The notes beneath the pieces were generated by a model. It was not told the DNA's origin and searched no databases. It worked only from the letters and a program-made list of their open reading frames with translations. A stretch of 64,000 nucleotides of DNA from Spongiactinospora sp. TRM90649 (GTDB lineage Bacteria; Actinomycetota; Actinomycetes; Streptosporangiales; Streptosporangiaceae), in assembly GCF_029382225.1 (NCBI RefSeq), contig NZ_JARLTC010000042.1, positions 36,623-100,622 of the forward strand, read 5' to 3'. Made by a program: the position numbers and the translations under genes. This document shows positions 44,001-53,106 of the stretch, piece after piece (within the stretch, counting starts at the first letter, position 1; every line of letters begins with the position of its first letter).

Positions 44001-47000
44001 GCTCGGTGTTCGCCGAGACGCTCGGCCTGCCGGGGGTCGGCGTCCACGACGACTTCTTCGCGCTCGGCGGGCACTCGCTGCTGGCCACCAGGCTCGCCGG
44101 GCGGATCCGCGCAGTACTCGGCGCGGACCTCACCATCGCCGACGTGTTCGAGGCCCCCACCGTGGCCGCCCTCGCGCCCCGCCTCGTCACCGGGCCCGCC
44201 CGGAAACGGGTCCGCGAAGTGACCAGGCCGGACACCGTCCCGGCCTCGCCCGCCCAGCGCGGACTGTGGTTCGAGGAGCGCCTGCGCGGCCCGTCGGCCT
44301 CCTACTCCCTGCCGCTCGGCCTGCGGCTGGCCGGCCCCGTGGACGCCGCCGCGCTGCGCGCCGCGTTGTCCGACGTGGTCGCCAGGCACGAGGCGCTGCG
44401 CACCTTGCTGGTCGAGGACCCGGACGGCCTGCCCGCGCAACGCGTGCTCACCGACCCCGCCGTCACCTTCACCGAGGTGGACACCTCGGATATGTCCCCC
44501 CAGGAGCGGCGCACGGCCGAGACCCGCGCAGCCTCGCACGTCTTCGACATCGGCGCCGACGTACCCATCCGGGCGACCCTGCTGCGCGCGGGCGAGGACG
44601 AGTCGGTCCTGGTACTCCTGCTGCACCACGCCGCCGCCGACGAGTGGTCCTTCACCCCGCTGCTCGCCGACCTGTCCCGTGCCTACGCCGCGCGGCTCGC
44701 GGGCACCGCACCGGCCTGGCCGCCGTTGCCCGTGCAGTACGCCGACTACGCCGTGTGGCAGCGGGAGGAGGGCGTCGCCGCCGACCGCCTGGCGTACTGG
44801 GAACGCGCGCTGGCCGGGCTGCCCGAGGAGACGACGCTCCCGCTCGACCGCCCACGGCCGCCGGAGGCGACCCATCGCGGCGGGCTCGTGCCGTTCCGGC
44901 TGCCCCTCGGCGGGATCCGCGACCTGGCCCGGCGGACCGGCACGAGCGTGTTCATGGTCCTGCACGCCGCCGTCGCGGCGGTGATCGGACGCGCGGGCGC
45001 GGGCGACGACGTGGCGCTCGGCACCCCCATCGCCGGGCGCGCCGACGACGACCTGGCCGACCTGGTGGGCGTCTTCGTCAACCTGCTGGTGCTGCGGGCC
45101 GACCTGTCCGGCGACCCGACCTTCGCCGAGCTGCTGGAGCGCGTCCGGCGCACCGACCTGGCCGCGTTCGCCAACGCCGACGTGCCGTTCGAGCGGGTGG
45201 TGGAACGCCTCGCCCCCGAGCGGACGCTGGCGCGCGGCCCGCTGTTCCAGGTGATGATCGTCCACCAGCGGCTCGACGACGTGCGGCTGAGCCTGCCCGG
45301 CGTGCGCGCCGAGCCGTTCCTGCCGGAGACCGGCGGCGTCAAGTTCGACCTCGACCTCTACTTCGCCGAGGGCGAGCAGCACATCGAGGGGTTCGCCGCC
45401 TACGCCACGGACCTGTTCGACGCCGAGACCGTCACGGGGCTGCTCGGCGACCTCGCCGACCTGCTCGGGCGGGTGACCGGCGACCCTGCGACCAGGCTGT
45501 CGGCGCTCACCGCGCCGTCCTCGGCCCGCGCCGCCGTCGCGGCGGCCGACCTGCCCACGGTGGCCGCGCAGGTCGAGGCCCAGGTGGCGCGCACCCCGGA
45601 CGCCACCGCCGTGATCTTCGGCGACACCGCGCTGACCTACGCCGAGCTGAACGGCCTGGCCGAGGCGATGGCCGCCCGGCTCGCCGCCGCCGGAGCCGGT
45701 CCCGAACGGGTCGTCGGCATCGCCCTGCCCCGCTCGGCGGACTTCGTCGTGGCGCTGCTGGCCGTGCTCAAGACAGGCGCGGCCTGCCTGCCGATCGACG
45801 TGACCTACCCGCCCGCGCGGGTGGACCTGATGCTCGCAGTGGCCGGGCCGCTGCTGGTGATCGGGCGCGACGAGCTGCCCGCCGCGCCGTCCGCGCCGCG
45901 TCCCCGTCCGCTGGTCCTCCCGGGGAACCTCGCCTACGTGATCTTCACCTCCGGGTCCACCGGGACGCCCAAGGCCGTGGCGGGTACCCAGCGGGCGCTG
46001 GCCAACCGGCTGGCCTGGGGGAGGGGGCTGGCGGCGCCGGGCGTGCGGGTCGCCAAGAGCTCGCCGTCCTTCATCGACGGCACCACCGAACTGCTCGGCG
46101 GGCTCGTGGCGGGCGACACGGTCGTGGTCGCCGACGACGACACGGCCACCGACGCCGTCGCCCTGGCCGCCCTGATCGACCGTCACGGCGTCAACCTGGT
46201 GACCGTCGTGCCGAGCCTGCTCACCGCCCTGCTGGAGACCGGCCCCCTCGCGTCGGTGACCACCTGGATCAGCAGCGGCGAGGCGCTGCCCGCCGGGCTC
46301 GCCGAACGGGTCCCGGCCCGGCTGGTCGACCTGTACGGCTGCTCGGAGGCGGCGGGGGACAGCCTCATCGCCGAGAACGGCGGGCTCGTGCCGATCACCG
46401 GCACCACCGCGTACGTGCTGGACGCCTCGCTGCGCGAGTCCACCGTCGGCGAGCTGTACCTGGGGGGCGAAGGCGTCGCCCGGGGCTACCTGGGCGATCC
46501 GGCCCGCACCGCCGAACGGTTCGTCGCCGACCCGTTCGGGCCGCCCGGCGGACGCCTCTACCGCACCGGCGACCGGGTGCGCCGCCGACGTGACGGCGCG
46601 CTGGACTTCCTGGGCCGGGCCGACGACCAGATCAAGATCCGTGGCTTCCGGGTCGAGCCCGGCGAGGTCGAGGCCGCGCTCGCCGCCCTCCCCGGGGTAC
46701 GGCGAGCCGCCGTGGCCCTGCGCTCCGGCCCGCGCCTGGTCGGCTACGTCACCGGCGAGGCCGGGCTCGACCTCGACGCGCTGCGCGACGCCCTCGGCGA
46801 GGTCCTGCCCGCGCACCTGGTCCCCTCCGTCCTGGTCGCGCTGGACGAGCTGCCGCGCAACCCGAACGGCAAGCTCGACCGGCGGGCGCTGCCGGAGCCG
46901 GAGATCCGCGCGGGCCGTGCGCCGCGCACCCTCGCCGAGCGGGAACTCGCCGCGCTGGCCGCCGAGATCACCGGGCACCGCGAGTTCGGCGCCGACGACG

Positions 47001-50000
47001 ACTTCTTCCGCTCGGGCGGCGACAGCATCGGCGCGGCCCTGCTGGTGGCCCGCGCCCGCCGCGCCGGGTTCGCGCTGGGCGTCCGTGACGTGTTCCGGCT
47101 GCGCACGGTCGCCGCGCTCGCCCGCGCCGCCGTCCGCCAGGACGCGCCCGCGCCCGTGACCGAGCCCGCCGGCGAGCCCGCCGAACTGCCGCTCTCCCCG
47201 CTACAGGAGGGGCTGCTCTTCCACCTGCTGCTCGCGGGCGACGGCCGCGACGTGTACGTGCAGCAGGCCGTCGTCACCCTCGCCGGGCCCGTGGACCCCG
47301 GCCGGATGGCCGCCGCCGCGCGTGACGTGCTGGGCAAGTACCCCAACCTGCGGGCCGGGTTCCGCTCCGACGGCGCGCGGACCACGCAGTTCGTCCCCGA
47401 TGAGTGGGACGTGGACTGGACCTTCGCCGAGGTGGACGACCTGGAGGCGTTCGCCGAGGCGCAGCGCGCCCGCCCGTTCTCGCCGGACGAGCCGCCGCTG
47501 ATCCGGTTCGGGCTGGCCAGGCTGGGGCCGGAGGACCACCGGCTGGTGCTGACCTCCGAGCTGATCCTGCTGGACGGCTGGTCCGGCGGCCTGCTCGTCA
47601 CCTCCCTGCTCGGCTTCTACACCGACCCCGCCGCCGAGCGCGCCCGCCCGGTCACGCCGTTCCGCGCCTATCTGGACTGGGTCGGCGCCCAGGACCGCGA
47701 GGCCGCGCTGAAGGCGTGGCGCCGCCGTCTGGACGGGTTCGAGGAGCCCGCCCTGCTGCGGCCCGAACTGGCCGACCGCCCCGCCGACCTGGCCACTGCG
47801 GGGGAGATCCACCGTGCCCTGCCCGGCGACCTCGCCGCCCGGATCGACCGGGCCGCCAGATCCGGCGGGACCACCGCGGCCACCTTCTACGAGACCGCCT
47901 GGGGCCTGCTGCTGATGGCCCTGACCGGCCGCGACGACGTCGTCTTCGGGGTGTCGGTGTCGGGCCGCCACCCGGACGTCGAGGGCGTGGAGTCGATCGT
48001 TGGCCTGCTGTTCAACACCATCCCGCTGCGGGTCACCGCCGGCCCCGCCGACCCGCTCGGGGCCGTGCTCGGGAAGGTCCAGGACACCACCGCCGAGCTG
48101 TTCGACCACTCCTACGTGGCGCTGGCCGACCTGCAACGGGCCACCGGCGCGGGAACCCTGTTCGACACGCTGTTCGTCTACCAGAACTTTCCCGGCATGC
48201 CCACCGATCGCGCCTTCGGCCCGGACGGCGACCTGCGGGTGCTCGGCCGCGAGGTGCGCGACGCCACGCACTACCCGGTCACCATGGTCGTGGACCCGGG
48301 CGCGGGCCTGCGCGTCATGCACCGGGGCGACGCCTTCACCACCGCCGAGATCGAACGCCTCACCGACCGGTACGTGGCGATCCTGGCCGCGCTCGCCGAC
48401 GCCCCGGACACCCCCTGCCACCGGCTCGACCCGCTGCTGCCCGCCGAGCACGAGGCGCTGCGCGCCGAGTGGGCCGCCGCCGAACGGCCGGTGCCCGATC
48501 TGACCATCGCCGAACTGCTGGCAGAGCAGGCCGGGCGCATCCCCGATGAGATCGCGCTGGTCTCCCACCCTGGCGTGCGCCTCACCTACGCCGAGCTGAA
48601 CACCCGGGTGAACCGGCTGGCCGCGCTGCTCGCCGAGCACGGGGCCGGACCGGAACAGGTCGTCGCGCTGGCGCTGCCCCGCTCGGCGGAGATGGTGGTG
48701 GCGCTGTTCGCGGTGCTGCGGACCGGCGCCGCCTACCTGCCGCTGGAACTGGACTACCCCGCCGACCGGCTGAACTACATGCTGGCCGACGCCGCCCCCC
48801 GGTGCCTGGTCTCGCACCGCGCGATCGCCGAGGGCCTGGACCACGGCGGCGCGACGGCGATCCTGCTCGACGACCCGGCCGTGCAGGACGCGCTGGCCGG
48901 GCGGCCCGACACCGGGCCGCCCGCCTTCACCGGGCCGGACCGGATGGACCACCCGGCCTACGTGATCTACACCTCCGGTTCGACGGGACTGCCGAAGGGC
49001 GTGGTCACACCATACCGGGGCCTGACGAACATGCAGTACAACCACCGGGCCAACATCTTCGACCCGGTCGTGGCCACCGCCGGGCGGCGGCTGCGGATCG
49101 CGCACACCGTGTCCTTCTCCTTCGACATGTCGTGGGAGGAACTGCTGTGGCTCATCGAGGGCCACGAGGTGCACGTCTGCGACGAGGAGCTGCGGCGCGA
49201 CGCCGAGGCGCTGACCAGGTACCTGCGCGAGCACCGGATCGACGTCATCAACGTCACCCCCACCTACGCCCAGCAACTGCTGGAGGAGGGCCTGCTCGAC
49301 GGCGGGCACCGGCCCCCGCTGGTGCTGCTCGGCGGCGAGGCGGTGCCGGCCTCCGTGTGGGACCGCCTGGCCGAGGCCGAGGGCGTGCTCGGCTACAACC
49401 TGTACGGCCCGACCGAGTACACCATCAACACCCTGGGCGGCGGCACCGAGGACAGCGCCACCCCCACCGTCGGCAAACCCATCTGGAACACCCGGGGCTA
49501 CGTGCTGGACGGCTGGCTGCGCCCGGTCCCGCCGGGCACCCCCGGCGAGCTGTACATCGCGGGCGCGGGCCTGGCCCGGGGCTACCTGGGACGCCCCGAC
49601 CTGACCGCCGAACGCTTCGTGGCCGACCCCTTCGGCGGCGGCCGGATGTACCGCACCGGCGACCTCGTCCGGGTCCGCCCCGACGGCAACATCGACTTCC
49701 TGGGGCGCACCGACGACCAGGTGAAGATCCGCGGCTACCGGGTGGAGCTGGAGGAGGTGGAGAAGGCGCTGGCCGCCGAGCCGGGCGTCGGGCAGGCCGC
49801 CGTGATCGCGGCCGACACCGAGGTCCCGGGGATCCGCCGTCTGATCGGGTACGTCGTGCCGGACGGCACCGCCAGGACCGGCGCCGACGACGAGCACGTG
49901 GCCGAGTGGAGGCAGATCTACGACGCCGAGTACACCGAGATCGGCACCGCCGTCCACACCGAGGACTTCGCGGGCTGGAACAGCAGCTACGACGGGCGGC

Positions 50001-53000
50001 CGATCCCGCTGCCCGAGATGCGCGAGTGGCGGGAGACCACGCTGGCCCGCGTCGCGGCGCTGTCGCCCCGCCGCGTCCTGGAGATCGGCGTCGGCACCGG
50101 CCTGCTGCTGTCCGGGCTCGCCTACGGGCCTGGCTCGGCCGTCGAGGAATACTGGGGCACCGACTTCGCCGCCCCGGTCATCGCCAAGCTCGCCGCGGAC
50201 CTGCCCGAGGGGGGAACGCCCGCCGTACGGCTGAACCACCGCGCCGCGCACGACACCACCGGCCTGCCGGAGGGCCACTTCGACACCATCGTGATCAACT
50301 CGGTGGCGCAGTACTTCCCCGGCGCGGGCTACCTGCTCGACGTGATCGGCAAGGCGATGGACCTGCTCGCCCCCGGCGGCGCGCTGTTCCTCGGCGACAT
50401 CCGCGACCTGCGCACGGTGCGCGCGCTGCACGCGGCGATCCAGCTCGGGCGCGGCGGCGGCGACCTCGCCGAGATCGACCGCGCGGTGCGGATGGAGAAG
50501 GAACTGCTCGTGCACCCGGCCTTCTTCACCGCCCTGCCCGGCCCGGCGCGCGTCGAGATCCGGACCAAGCGCGGCGCCGGGCACAACGAGCTGACCAGGC
50601 ACCGCTACGACGTGACGCTCTGGAAGCACCCGGCCGCCGTCCCCGCCGCCGACCCGGAGGTGATCGAGTGGGCCGGGCTCGGCGACCTGGCCGCGCGGCT
50701 CCCCGGCCCGCTGCGGGTGCGCGGCATCCCCGACCCGCGCCTGTCCGGCGAGCTGGCCGCGCTGCGCGCGCTGGAGGACGGCGCGAGCCCCGCCGAGGCG
50801 CGGGCGCTGCTCGACGCGGCCCCGACCGGCGTCGAACCGGAACTGCTCTATGCGCTCGACCCCGCCGTGGTGACCACGCCGTCCGACCTTCCCGGCCACT
50901 ACGACGCGGTCTTCGGCGGCGGGGCCGCCTGCCTGGCGGCCGAACCGGGCCGCCCGCCCGCCGCCTACGCGAGCAACCCGGCGGCGGCCCGCGACCGGAG
51001 CGGGCTCGCCGCGCGCGTCCGCGAAGGACTCAAGTCGCGCCTGCCCGGCTACATGGTGCCCGGCGCGATCGTCACCCTGGACGCGCTGCCGCTGACGGTC
51101 AACGGCAAGCTGGACCGGCGGGCGCTGCCCGCCCCGGGCGAGGAGGGCCCGCGCGGCGCGGGCAGCCCGCCGCGCACCCCCGTGGAGCGGGTGCTGTGCA
51201 CGCTGTTCGGCGAGGTCCTCGACGTGCCGGGGGTGGGTGTCGAGGACGACTTCTTCGACCTGGGCGGCCACTCGCTGCTCGCCACCCGGCTGGTGGGCAG
51301 GGCGCGCGCGGCGCTGCGGACCGAGCTGGCCATCCGCGACCTGTTCGAGGCGCCGACGGTCGCCCAGCTGGCCACGCGGGTGCACCAGCGGGCCAAGGCG
51401 GAACTGCGCCCGGCCCTGGCGGCGGCGGCGCGGCCCGAGCGCGTGCCGCTGTCGCACGCGCAGAACCGGCTGTGGCTGCTGGACCAGATCCTGCGCGAGG
51501 ACGACGGCCCGCGCGAGGCGTATCACCTGCCGCTGGCCGTCCGGCTGCGCGGGCCGCTGGACCTGGCCGCGCTGCGGGCCGCGATCCACGACGTGGTGGC
51601 CCGCCACGAGAGCCTGCGCACGGTCTTCCCGTTCTCTGAGGAGGACGGCAGGCCCTACCAGCGGATCCTGCCGCCCGGGCAGGCGCGTCCCGAGGTGGAG
51701 ACCACCGCGAGCGGTCCCGAGGAGGTCGTCGCGCGGCCGTTCGACCTGGCGGCGGAACCGCCGCTGCGGGTCGCGGTCTTCAAGGAGAACACAGAGGGGC
51801 CGGACGAGCACCTGCTGCTGGCGGTCTTCCACCACATCGCGTTCGACGAGTGGTCTTTCGGCCCCTTCGCCAGGGACGTGGCGCGCGCCTACACCGCCCG
51901 CCTGGACGGCGCCGCCCCCGGCTGGGAGCCGCTCGCCGTCCAGTACGCCGACCACACGCTGTGGCAGCGCGAGCTGCTCGGCGACCCGCTGGACCCGGGC
52001 AGCGCGCATGCCCGCGCGCTCGCCTACTGGGCGACCGCGCTGGCCGGCGTCCCCGAGGAGATCCCGCTGCCGGTGGACCGTCCCCGGCCGGGCACGGTCG
52101 GGCAGCGGGGCGGGACGATGGGCCGGGACCTGCCGCCGTCGCTCGTCACCCGGCTGCGGGCGGTGGGCAGGGGGTCCGGGGCCAGCCTGTTCATGGTCTG
52201 CCAGGCGGCCGTCGCGGCGCTGCTGCACAGGTCGGGCGCGGGCGAGGACATCCCGCTCGGCAGCCCGGTCGCCGGGCGCACCGACGAGGCCGCCGCCGAC
52301 CTGATCGGCTTCTTCGTCAACACCCTGGTGCTGCGCGCGGACGTGTCGGGCGACCCGGCGTTCACCGAGCTGCTGGCCCGGGTGCGCGACACCGTGCTGC
52401 ACGGCCTGGCCAACCAGGACCTGCCGTTCGAGGCGCTGGTGGAGGCGTTGCGCCCGCGCCGGGTGCCCGGCCGCAACCCGCTGTTCCAGGTCATGGTGGG
52501 CTATGAGAACCAGGACGCCGGCGAGGTCGTCTTCCCGGGCCTGGAACAGCGCGCGGCGCTGTTCAGCCCGCCGGCCGCCAAGTTCGACCTGGACTTCATC
52601 TTCCGCGAGCAGGGCGAGGGCCTGCGGCTCATCGTGGACTACTCGGCCGAGCTGTTCGACGCGGGCACCGTGGAACGCGTGATCGCCGCGCTGGCCGCGC
52701 TGCTGGAGACCGTGGCCGCCGACCCGTCGATCCGGATGCGCGAACTGCCCGCCGGGCTCACGGCCAGGCCCGTGACCGGCACGGGCACGGGCACGGGGGT
52801 GGAGACGGAGCCGGGTCCGGCGGGCGACGGGGACCGCGAGGCGCTGCTGTGCCGCATCTTCGCCGACGTGCTCGGGGTGGACGCGGTCGGGCCGCACGAC
52901 GACTTCTTCGACCTCGGCGGCCACTCGCTGCTGGCCATGCGCCTGGTGCGGCGGATCAGGCAGGTGCCCGGCTGCGCGGACCTGAAGATCGCGGCGCTGA

Positions 53001-53074
53001 TGACGGCCCCCACCCCGGCGGGCGTGGCGAGCCGGTTCCCAGGGAGCTTCACGGGGAGGCAAAAGCACTGCTAA
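41063..53074 (+). CDS. Giant siderophore peptide synthetase C-A-T-C-A-T-C-A(MT)-T-C-T
   Basis: A 4003-residue enzyme. Module 1: C (HHIAWDG at 161), A (pocket D-I-L-Q-L-G-M-V-W, glycine type), T Ser1005. Module 2: C (HHAAADE at 1188), A whose core is FIDGTTE in place of FDxxxxE (pocket I-D-T-T-I-S-L-G-D, close to the known beta-alanine code), T Ser1988. Module 3: C with the active motif changed to ELILLDG (Glu2166-Leu2167, no histidines), A (pocket D-M-E-N-L-G-L-I-N, the hydroxyornithine code), an inserted N-methyltransferase (~2945-3195, VLEIGVGTG), T Ser3404. Module 4: C (HHIAFDE at 3590) and T Ser3955 but no A domain and no thioesterase. GTG at 41063 has GGAAGAG 6 bases upstream; a TTG at 41018 is a longer alternative. 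Iron boxes 3 and 4 lie upstream. Confidence 0.95.
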   Translation: MQEQTAARRELIRRMMAEAGLGSGDREDRITPRPPGDAPLSYAQQSMWLHHRSFPESPAYNVCLLVRMSGPLDTDALREALRGLLRRHAVLRTVYADTDAGPVQRVSGDDSLDLPPLAHPDPARRAAELAATPFDLRVDRPIRLELLSTGPGEHALVVVVHHIAWDGMTWGSLSRDLSALYRAAVNGEPPELPAPPAQYADFAAWEQARPLDAEDLAHWRRRLDPPPAPLDLPADRPRAGTPSERGGRRARRFDDDVTRAMRDLAARENVTPFTVMLAAHAVLLHRYTGATDVSIGSSVMNRGHAEVERLAGNFGNTLALRTDLSGSPTFREALRRAAETCAEAFAHQALPYDAIVRELRPARGRGRSPYFDTMLLFLAQEIGELDLPGVRTNWTHVHNGTTHFDLSLEAFARPDGMVVEATFRRELFDDERIDALLGHLETLLASAAAHPDTPIGDLPLLSAGEEARLSEWNATHQPLPDTTAVAMLAEQAARTPGEVAVTGDSGTLTYAELDRRASGLAGVLRARGAGPDQVVAIALPRTPDLLVALLAVLKSGAAYLPLDLDHPADRLAYTMTDAAPLCAIATPATATLLPPGTPVVDPGDQGAESMARPSEGDLAYVIYTSGSTGRPKGVGVPHSALAAFLGTARDRLALAPGDRLVAVTTIAFDIAALELLAPLTCGATVVLAGREAVREPAVLAGLLKGATAVQGTPSLLGTLDPEAFRGLRVLVGGEALPPALGDALAATAASAVNMYGPTEVTVWATDAPLPSTGIGRPFPNTRAHVLDARLRPVPPGVPGELYLAGVQLARGYTGRPGLTAERFVADPYGPPGTRMYRTGDLARWRRDGTLEYLGRTDDQVKIRGFRIEPGEAQAILAARPDVAQAAVVVREDRPGDPRLVAYLVPSTPEDKGGVGPDSAACRAALAAALPEYMIPAALVVVPALPRTVNGKLDRAALPAPEAEAGAAGGEPRDAREEALCSVFAETLGLPGVGVHDDFFALGGHSLLATRLAGRIRAVLGADLTIADVFEAPTVAALAPRLVTGPARKRVREVTRPDTVPASPAQRGLWFEERLRGPSASYSLPLGLRLAGPVDAAALRAALSDVVARHEALRTLLVEDPDGLPAQRVLTDPAVTFTEVDTSDMSPQERRTAETRAASHVFDIGADVPIRATLLRAGEDESVLVLLLHHAAADEWSFTPLLADLSRAYAARLAGTAPAWPPLPVQYADYAVWQREEGVAADRLAYWERALAGLPEETTLPLDRPRPPEATHRGGLVPFRLPLGGIRDLARRTGTSVFMVLHAAVAAVIGRAGAGDDVALGTPIAGRADDDLADLVGVFVNLLVLRADLSGDPTFAELLERVRRTDLAAFANADVPFERVVERLAPERTLARGPLFQVMIVHQRLDDVRLSLPGVRAEPFLPETGGVKFDLDLYFAEGEQHIEGFAAYATDLFDAETVTGLLGDLADLLGRVTGDPATRLSALTAPSSARAAVAAADLPTVAAQVEAQVARTPDATAVIFGDTALTYAELNGLAEAMAARLAAAGAGPERVVGIALPRSADFVVALLAVLKTGAACLPIDVTYPPARVDLMLAVAGPLLVIGRDELPAAPSAPRPRPLVLPGNLAYVIFTSGSTGTPKAVAGTQRALANRLAWGRGLAAPGVRVAKSSPSFIDGTTELLGGLVAGDTVVVADDDTATDAVALAALIDRHGVNLVTVVPSLLTALLETGPLASVTTWISSGEALPAGLAERVPARLVDLYGCSEAAGDSLIAENGGLVPITGTTAYVLDASLRESTVGELYLGGEGVARGYLGDPARTAERFVADPFGPPGGRLYRTGDRVRRRRDGALDFLGRADDQIKIRGFRVEPGEVEAALAALPGVRRAAVALRSGPRLVGYVTGEAGLDLDALRDALGEVLPAHLVPSVLVALDELPRNPNGKLDRRALPEPEIRAGRAPRTLAERELAALAAEITGHREFGADDDFFRSGGDSIGAALLVARARRAGFALGVRDVFRLRTVAALARAAVRQDAPAPVTEPAGEPAELPLSPLQEGLLFHLLLAGDGRDVYVQQAVVTLAGPVDPGRMAAAARDVLGKYPNLRAGFRSDGARTTQFVPDEWDVDWTFAEVDDLEAFAEAQRARPFSPDEPPLIRFGLARLGPEDHRLVLTSELILLDGWSGGLLVTSLLGFYTDPAAERARPVTPFRAYLDWVGAQDREAALKAWRRRLDGFEEPALLRPELADRPADLATAGEIHRALPGDLAARIDRAARSGGTTAATFYETAWGLLLMALTGRDDVVFGVSVSGRHPDVEGVESIVGLLFNTIPLRVTAGPADPLGAVLGKVQDTTAELFDHSYVALADLQRATGAGTLFDTLFVYQNFPGMPTDRAFGPDGDLRVLGREVRDATHYPVTMVVDPGAGLRVMHRGDAFTTAEIERLTDRYVAILAALADAPDTPCHRLDPLLPAEHEALRAEWAAAERPVPDLTIAELLAEQAGRIPDEIALVSHPGVRLTYAELNTRVNRLAALLAEHGAGPEQVVALALPRSAEMVVALFAVLRTGAAYLPLELDYPADRLNYMLADAAPRCLVSHRAIAEGLDHGGATAILLDDPAVQDALAGRPDTGPPAFTGPDRMDHPAYVIYTSGSTGLPKGVVTPYRGLTNMQYNHRANIFDPVVATAGRRLRIAHTVSFSFDMSWEELLWLIEGHEVHVCDEELRRDAEALTRYLREHRIDVINVTPTYAQQLLEEGLLDGGHRPPLVLLGGEAVPASVWDRLAEAEGVLGYNLYGPTEYTINTLGGGTEDSATPTVGKPIWNTRGYVLDGWLRPVPPGTPGELYIAGAGLARGYLGRPDLTAERFVADPFGGGRMYRTGDLVRVRPDGNIDFLGRTDDQVKIRGYRVELEEVEKALAAEPGVGQAAVIAADTEVPGIRRLIGYVVPDGTARTGADDEHVAEWRQIYDAEYTEIGTAVHTEDFAGWNSSYDGRPIPLPEMREWRETTLARVAALSPRRVLEIGVGTGLLLSGLAYGPGSAVEEYWGTDFAAPVIAKLAADLPEGGTPAVRLNHRAAHDTTGLPEGHFDTIVINSVAQYFPGAGYLLDVIGKAMDLLAPGGALFLGDIRDLRTVRALHAAIQLGRGGGDLAEIDRAVRMEKELLVHPAFFTALPGPARVEIRTKRGAGHNELTRHRYDVTLWKHPAAVPAADPEVIEWAGLGDLAARLPGPLRVRGIPDPRLSGELAALRALEDGASPAEARALLDAAPTGVEPELLYALDPAVVTTPSDLPGHYDAVFGGGAACLAAEPGRPPAAYASNPAAARDRSGLAARVREGLKSRLPGYMVPGAIVTLDALPLTVNGKLDRRALPAPGEEGPRGAGSPPRTPVERVLCTLFGEVLDVPGVGVEDDFFDLGGHSLLATRLVGRARAALRTELAIRDLFEAPTVAQLATRVHQRAKAELRPALAAAARPERVPLSHAQNRLWLLDQILREDDGPREAYHLPLAVRLRGPLDLAALRAAIHDVVARHESLRTVFPFSEEDGRPYQRILPPGQARPEVETTASGPEEVVARPFDLAAEPPLRVAVFKENTEGPDEHLLLAVFHHIAFDEWSFGPFARDVARAYTARLDGAAPGWEPLAVQYADHTLWQRELLGDPLDPGSAHARALAYWATALAGVPEEIPLPVDRPRPGTVGQRGGTMGRDLPPSLVTRLRAVGRGSGASLFMVCQAAVAALLHRSGAGEDIPLGSPVAGRTDEAAADLIGFFVNTLVLRADVSGDPAFTELLARVRDTVLHGLANQDLPFEALVEALRPRRVPGRNPLFQVMVGYENQDAGEVVFPGLEQRAALFSPPAAKFDLDFIFREQGEGLRLIVDYSAELFDAGTVERVIAALAALLETVAADPSIRMRELPAGLTARPVTGTGTGTGVETEPGPAGDGDREALLCRIFADVLGVDAVGPHDDFFDLGGHSLLAMRLVRRIRQVPGCADLKIAALMTAPTPAGVASRFPGSFTGRQKHC

Positions 53075-53075
53075 G

Positions 53076-53094
53076 TTAGGTGAGCCTTACCTAA
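53076..53094. promoter_or_regulatory. Iron box 5
   Basis: TTAGGTGAGCCTTACCTAA, 16 of 19 consensus bases, starting 2 bases after the synthetase stop and 13 bases before the lipoprotein start. It indicates a separate iron-controlled promoter for the last three genes. Confidence 0.85.
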
Positions 53095-53106
53095 GAGAGG
53101 AACAGT

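Noticed and set aside
46960..48480. Epimerization domain after the second carrier, suggested by the GGDSI carrier motif
   Set aside because: The next domain begins LSPLQEGLLF and is followed by an A domain, which is a condensation-domain layout; beta-alanine has no stereocentre to invert.
47201..53068. 1955-codon open frame on the minus strand
   Set aside because: Antisense shadow of the giant synthetase with no recognisable domains.
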